The notes beneath the pieces are model-generated. The model was not told the DNA's origin. It saw nothing but the letters and a program-made list of their open reading frames with translations, and searched no databases. 10,877 nt of DNA from the NCBI GenBank assembly GCA_023259575.1, contig JALRHN010000065.1, forward strand, positions 1-10,877. The letters are read 5' to 3'. The translations under genes were made by a program, and so were the position numbers. Shown here piece by piece: positions 6,893-10,877 of the stretch. The stretch is from Candidatus Kapaibacterium sp. Lineage in GTDB: Bacteria > Bacteroidota > Ignavibacteria > Kapaibacteriales > UBA961. The first letter of the stretch is position 1; each line of letters opens with the position of its first letter.

Positions 6893-8236
6893 ATGATAAA
6901 AGCAATTGCTTTTCTACAATCAGCATTATGTGTTTCTATAATGCTTTTAAGCGGATTTGATGCTATAGCTCAGATAAATCCCATCAAATTTGAAGAATAT
7001 GATTTACCAAATGGTTTGCATGTAATCTTACATAAAGATCAATCTGCCCCTAATGTAGCAGTAGTGGTACATTATAGAGTTGGAGCCCGCGATGAAGATC
7101 CAGCTAGAACTGGATTTGCTCACTTTTTCGAACATTTAATGTTTGAAGCTACCGATTCATATCAAAGAGCTTCTTTGGATAAATATATTCAAAGCGCAGG
7201 CGGTGAACTAAATGCTTATACCTCATTTGATGAAACAGTCTATCATTTTGAAGTGCCATCTAATGAGATTCGATTACCACTATGGATTGAAGCATCCAGA
7301 ATGAGAACTCTTCATGTTGACACTATTGGTGTTGAAACGCAAAGAGGAGTAGTAAAAGAAGAAAGAAAAGGAAGATATGATAATAGCCCTTATGGCAATT
7401 GGTTTGAATTAATGTTTAAAAACTTGTTTTCAAGTGGAATGTATAGTTGGACACCAATTGGCTCCGCACAGCATATAGATGTCGCTACTATCGATGAATT
7501 CAAACAATTCTATAACAATTTTTATCAACCAAATAATGCAACATTGGTTATTTCTGGTGATATTGAAGCTAAACAAGTAAAAGAATTTGTACAAGAATAT
7601 TTTGGCAAACTTCCCAAAGGAGCTCAACCGATACGTTCTAATGTAGCTTTAAAAGAATCCCCTGCAAACGTTTATACAGAAACAGTTGAAGACAATAAAG
7701 CCCAATTACCCGGTGTTTTTATTGGATATAGAGGTGCTAAAATTGGTGAAAAAGATGCATATGCATTATCTATGTTAATGGATATTGTAAATGCTGGTGA
7801 AAGTTCTAGATTATATCAAAGGCTTGTAGATAAAGATCAAATAGCAGTTCAGGCTAGTGGTGGATTTCAAAGTCTTCAAAATGCAGGTATGATATTTTTA
7901 GTTGGTATCGTTGCACCTGGTAAATCGGTAGATGATGTTAAGAAAGCTATTGATGAAGAAGTTGAAAAAGTGATAAAAGATGGTGTTACCGATGCAGAAT
8001 TTACCAAAGCAAAAAATATTGCCGAGGTACGATTTATCGAAGGCAAGAAAAATGCTTTAGAGAAAGCAAGATCATTAGCTAAGTATCATACATATTTTGG
8101 TAAAGCAAGTATGATAAATACCGAGATTAAAGATTTTATGTCAATTACCAAAGATGATCTAAAGCGTGTAGCTCAGAAGTATCTTAATCAGAATCAAAGA
8201 GCAATTTTGACATATATGCCAAAGCAGGCTAAGTAA
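6893..8236 (+). CDS. Exported M16 zinc peptidase, catalytic subunit (pitrilysin/insulinase family)
   Basis: A secreted zinc metallopeptidase of family M16 (M16B-like, 447 residues), expected in the periplasm or on the envelope, cutting peptides or unfolded proteins. Residues 1-27 form a signal peptide (Lys3, hydrophobic core, probable cleavage at AIA-Q). The first M16 domain holds the inverted zinc motif HFFEH (His77, Glu80, His81), and the third ligand is probably Glu156 in GVVKEER. GGELNAYTS (103-111) matches the substrate-strand region. The second domain (about 255-447) contains SSRLYQRL with Arg306, but the tyrosine expected in the family's Arg/Tyr substrate-binding pair is Val319. It therefore has the metal site without the full Arg/Tyr pair, as in the catalytic subunits of heteromeric M16 enzymes. 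It lies 30 bases after the small gene and 32 before the second M16 gene, and lacks a clear Shine-Dalgarno. Confidence 0.94.
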   Translation: MIKAIAFLQSALCVSIMLLSGFDAIAQINPIKFEEYDLPNGLHVILHKDQSAPNVAVVVHYRVGARDEDPARTGFAHFFEHLMFEATDSYQRASLDKYIQSAGGELNAYTSFDETVYHFEVPSNEIRLPLWIEASRMRTLHVDTIGVETQRGVVKEERKGRYDNSPYGNWFELMFKNLFSSGMYSWTPIGSAQHIDVATIDEFKQFYNNFYQPNNATLVISGDIEAKQVKEFVQEYFGKLPKGAQPIRSNVALKESPANVYTETVEDNKAQLPGVFIGYRGAKIGEKDAYALSMLMDIVNAGESSRLYQRLVDKDQIAVQASGGFQSLQNAGMIFLVGIVAPGKSVDDVKKAIDEEVEKVIKDGVTDAEFTKAKNIAEVRFIEGKKNALEKARSLAKYHTYFGKASMINTEIKDFMSITKDDLKRVAQKYLNQNQRAILTYMPKQAK

Positions 8237-8268
8237 TCACTACATTTTAGAACAATTCAATAGTAACT

Positions 8269-10326
8269 ATGAAAACCCTTTCAATTATATGTACATTATT
8301 CTTTGCAAGCATGAATATATATGCACAAGGAATTCAACTTGGGTCCAAACCTGACCCATTACCAGCAAAAGCATTTGTGTTTCCTACATATTCTGAAATC
8401 TATTTATCCAATGGTTTAAAAGTATATGTTATCGAAGATCATGAACAACCAACTGTTACAATGCGTCTTCAAATAAAAGGTGGCGAAATCTCAGAAAAAA
8501 TTGCTGGAACTGCTTCCTTAACTGCAGATATGTTTACCAAAGGAGCTGGTAAAAGAGATGCATTAACTATTGCGCAAGATCTTGATGGAATTGGTGCAAG
8601 CATTACTGCCTCAAGCATGGGAGATTTAACTTATATAAATGCAGAATGCATCATAAAGCATTTGCCAACTGTTTTAGGTATTTATTCAGATATCATCAAA
8701 AACCCTCTATTTCCACAAGATGAATTTGAAAAGGTAAAAACACAAAAGCTATCTGAAGTAAAATTAGAAAAAGCTCGTCCTGCAACATTACTTCAAGCTT
8801 TAGCTAGAAAAGTAAGTTATGGACAAGATCACCCAAGTGCACGCTATAAAACAGAAGCAACATATAAATCAATTAATCTTGAAGCAATAAAAGAATTTTA
8901 TTCTCTGTATTTCCGTCCAAATAATGCAACAATGGCTGTAGTTGGTGATGTAAAACCTGCAGAAATTAAGTCAATGTTAGAAAAAGTATTATCAGATTGG
9001 AAATCAGGAGATGTAAATGCAATAGAAATTCCTAAAGCGAAACCGATGCCACAAGGAGTGTATTTTATTGCAAGACCAGGATCTGTACAATCAGCAACTG
9101 CTTTGACTTCTGCAGCGGTACCACAAAGCCATCCAGATTATGAACCATTACGTTTAGCATCCAATATTATGGGTGCTGGATTTGCTGGAAGACTTTTTAA
9201 AACACTTAGAGAAACATATTCTTATACATATACACCATATGCAACGATCACTTCCGCAAAAGAAGCAAATCGATTTACATGTGGCGCTGATGTTCGCAAT
9301 CCGGTTACTGATTCGGCAATCACTGTAATGCAAAATGAAATGCGCAAATTAGCAACAGAACCTAGTAAAACCGAAGAAATTGAATTAATTAAAAGATATG
9401 TTGTTGGCCAACACAAAATGAATTTCGAAAATTCAGATTATTTAGCCAATCTATTATTGATTTCTGATTATAATAATCAACCAATTAGCAAAGTAAAAGA
9501 ATTCCCTGAGAGATTCTCTGCTATTAATGCAAATCAAGTGATGAATGCAGTTGCAAAGCATATTAGCAAAACATCTGTGATAGTTGTAGGAAGCCCTGAT
9601 ATCCTTGAAAAGCTTCGTCAATTTGGAACTGTTTATGAATATACTTCCGATCTAGAACCCAAGAAAGAGGAATCTAAAAAAGTTTCATTAACTGCTGAAC
9701 AATTAATGGAAAATCACAAGAAGGCTCTTGGAGGAATAGATAAGATTAGTACAATTACCTCTGTTATAGCAAATGCTAAAGCTTCATTTGACATGGGTGG
9801 ACAACAAATGTCTGGAACTATGACAAGAAAACAAAAGGCACCAGGCAAAGAAATTTCTACAGTTGATATGCAAATGTTTAAGCAAACGATGATTACAGAT
9901 GGAACTTCTGCTTGGATTGTAATGAATGGACAATCCCAAGAAATTAAAGATGATAAGAAGCAAGATCGTATTCTAGATGCACATATTATGAAATCTGCTA
10001 GATTACTTGAATTAGGCTATAAGATTGAGATTAAAGGACAAGAAGGTAATTCTATTATTGCAGAATCAACCGATCCATTAGGCGAAAAGGAAACCATGTA
10101 TTTTGATGCAAATACTTTTTTGATAAAGAGTATCTCTGGAACTAAAGATGCTGGCCCACAAGGAAAAGTAGAAGTTAATCAGTATTATTCCGGATATCAA
10201 GATTTTGGTGGGGTTAAAATGCCTACAAAAGTAGTTATCGAACAAGGACCCGTTATAATAACTATGGAAGATTTTTCTTATCAAATAAATACTGAAATCA
10301 ACGATTCAGAATTTAAACCAGAATAA
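8269..10326 (+). CDS. Exported M16 non-catalytic subunit fused to LolA/LolB-like domain
   Basis: A secreted M16-family protein of 685 residues without a working zinc site. Residues 1-19 are a signal peptide (probable cleavage IYA-Q). Two M16 domains follow (about 35-255 and 262-455). Where active members have HxxEH, this protein has Ser83, Ala86 and Asp87 (GTASLTADM), so it cannot bind zinc in the usual way. It keeps the substrate-binding pair, Arg308 (AGRLF) and Tyr321, aligned with LREKRGLAY-type sequences. This complements the preceding gene product. After a charged linker (460-472), residues about 473-685 form an extra beta-rich domain with a LolA/LolB-like pattern: AEQLMENHKKALGG at the start, then MYFDANTFLIKSI and GYQDFGGVKMPTKVVIE. 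Such domains bind lipid or lipoprotein acyl chains in their best-known members; the ligand here is unknown. It is the last gene of the operon and has no clear Shine-Dalgarno. Confidence 0.9.
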   Translation: MKTLSIICTLFFASMNIYAQGIQLGSKPDPLPAKAFVFPTYSEIYLSNGLKVYVIEDHEQPTVTMRLQIKGGEISEKIAGTASLTADMFTKGAGKRDALTIAQDLDGIGASITASSMGDLTYINAECIIKHLPTVLGIYSDIIKNPLFPQDEFEKVKTQKLSEVKLEKARPATLLQALARKVSYGQDHPSARYKTEATYKSINLEAIKEFYSLYFRPNNATMAVVGDVKPAEIKSMLEKVLSDWKSGDVNAIEIPKAKPMPQGVYFIARPGSVQSATALTSAAVPQSHPDYEPLRLASNIMGAGFAGRLFKTLRETYSYTYTPYATITSAKEANRFTCGADVRNPVTDSAITVMQNEMRKLATEPSKTEEIELIKRYVVGQHKMNFENSDYLANLLLISDYNNQPISKVKEFPERFSAINANQVMNAVAKHISKTSVIVVGSPDILEKLRQFGTVYEYTSDLEPKKEESKKVSLTAEQLMENHKKALGGIDKISTITSVIANAKASFDMGGQQMSGTMTRKQKAPGKEISTVDMQMFKQTMITDGTSAWIVMNGQSQEIKDDKKQDRILDAHIMKSARLLELGYKIEIKGQEGNSIIAESTDPLGEKETMYFDANTFLIKSISGTKDAGPQGKVEVNQYYSGYQDFGGVKMPTKVVIEQGPVIITMEDFSYQINTEINDSEFKPE

Positions 10327-10339
10327 TATATAATCTGAA

Positions 10340-10376
10340 TTGGATAAAGGGCAGGTTAAACTTGCCTTTTATCCAA
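10340..10376. terminator. Hairpin between convergent M16 gene and surE
   Basis: A long near-perfect inverted repeat, with arms 10340-10355 and 10361-10376, pairs throughout with only two G-T wobbles; the loop is TTAAA. It starts 13 bases after the M16 stop codon and its right arm contains the surE stop codon. Neither strand has a strong T-tract after the stem, so termination on the plus strand relies on a T-rich right arm. A two-way terminator is likely, but an RNA-stabilising hairpin is possible. Confidence 0.7.
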
Positions 10377-10877
10377 ACAGATGTTTCATTTCTTGCATAT
10401 ATTTTCTATTTGTTAAATCATAATGTATCGGGGTAATTGATACATATCCATTTCTTACTGCACCATCATCGGTTTCTATATCATCAGCTTCAGGTGCAAT
10501 AAAAGTACCTACAATCCAATGATAGTCTCTTCCCATTGGGTCTTTTCTGGTATCATAACTATCATTCCAATAAGAATTACTTAATCTAGTAATTTTGATT
10601 CCTTTAATTTCATCTGCAGATAAAGTTGGAATATTTACATTTAAGACAGTGTCTTTTGGGACATTCATATGTAAAAGCTTTTCTGCTATTACAGCTGCAT
10701 AATCTGCTGCAACAGTCATATCTGAAGTTAGATCAAATGAAGTTAGAGATACAGCCATAGATGGAATACCTATCATCATTGCTTCGGTAGCAGCAGAAAC
10801 TGTACCTGAATACATGACATTAACAGAAGTATTTGAGCCATGATTTATCCCAGAGACAACAATATCTGGAGTATAAT
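10369..10877 (-). CDS. surE: 5'/3'-nucleotidase SurE (N-terminal part outside window)
   Basis: Divalent-metal-dependent phosphatase that removes phosphate from nucleoside 5'- and 3'-monophosphates; a cytoplasmic stress- and stationary-phase-linked housekeeping enzyme. The frame is open to the right edge: 168 residues are visible, roughly the C-terminal two thirds of a usual 250-260. An internal ATG at 10815 is not the start, because conserved SurE sequence continues upstream of it: PDIVVSGINHGSN, then NVMYSGTVSAATEAMMIGIP. The Asn of SGIN is one of the metal ligands in known SurE structures. The N-terminal NDDG-type metal motif would lie beyond the window. The C-terminal segment NGYVSITPIHYDLTNRKYM is also typical. 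The stop codon sits inside the hairpin shared with the convergent M16 gene. Identification is secure, and there is no evident functional link to the peptidases. Confidence 0.96.
   Translation of the reverse strand, partial: YTPDIVVSGINHGSNTSVNVMYSGTVSAATEAMMIGIPSMAVSLTSFDLTSDMTVAADYAAVIAEKLLHMNVPKDTVLNVNIPTLSADEIKGIKITRLSNSYWNDSYDTRKDPMGRDYHWIVGTFIAPEADDIETDDGAVRNGYVSITPIHYDLTNRKYMQEMKHLFG

Noticed and set aside
10369..10815. ATG at 10815 as the true surE start (148-residue short form)
   Set aside because: Conserved SurE sequence with the metal-binding SGIN motif continues in frame upstream to the window edge, so the gene is merely cut by the window.

Overview
This is a gene-dense, AT-rich stretch of bacterial chromosome (about one third G+C by eye). 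It most likely comes from the Bacteroidota/Chlorobiota branch. The pointers are: a dedicated asparaginyl-tRNA synthetase; secreted M16 peptidases with Bacteroidota-style sequence and signal peptides ending in Ala-Gln; weak or missing Shine-Dalgarno sequences before several genes; and a TTG/TAnnTTTG-like promoter candidate. This is inference from family resemblance, and no rRNA or other taxonomic marker is present. I see no insertion sequence, phage gene, CRISPR array, tRNA or toxin module.

Layout. Positions 1-2613 (minus strand) hold asnS followed by cysS, which runs off the left edge. A perfect G+C-rich hairpin lies in the 52-base gap between them. Positions 2614-3075 are a gene-free divergent region carrying the presumed promoters of asnS and nuoG, with a 19-base perfect palindrome just ahead of nuoG. 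Positions 3076-6469 (plus) are nuoG-nuoH-nuoI of respiratory complex I, closed by a strong intrinsic terminator. Positions 6608-10326 (plus) look like a second operon: an 84-residue protein of unknown function, then two exported M16 (pitrilysin/insulinase-family) proteins. Positions 10369-10877 (minus) are the C-terminal two thirds of surE, convergent with the second M16 gene; a hairpin overlaps its stop codon.

How the genes work together. NuoG, NuoH and NuoI join the electron-input arm of NADH:quinone oxidoreductase to its membrane arm. NuoG carries iron-sulfur clusters N1b, N5, N4 and N7, NuoI carries N6a and N6b, and NuoH forms the quinone-site membrane subunit. No other nuo gene is in the window, so the complex is encoded at more than one place. 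The two M16 proteins are complementary. The first has the zinc-binding HxxEH motif but lacks the tyrosine of the substrate-binding Arg/Tyr pair. The second has lost the zinc site, keeps Arg/Tyr, and carries an extra C-terminal LolA/LolB-like domain. They probably form one heteromeric periplasmic or envelope peptidase. The synthetases and SurE are housekeeping genes.

I found no clearly new system. The points most worth checking are the M16 pair with its lipoprotein-carrier-like fusion and unknown small partner, the stand-alone nuoGHI unit, and the palindrome before nuoG.
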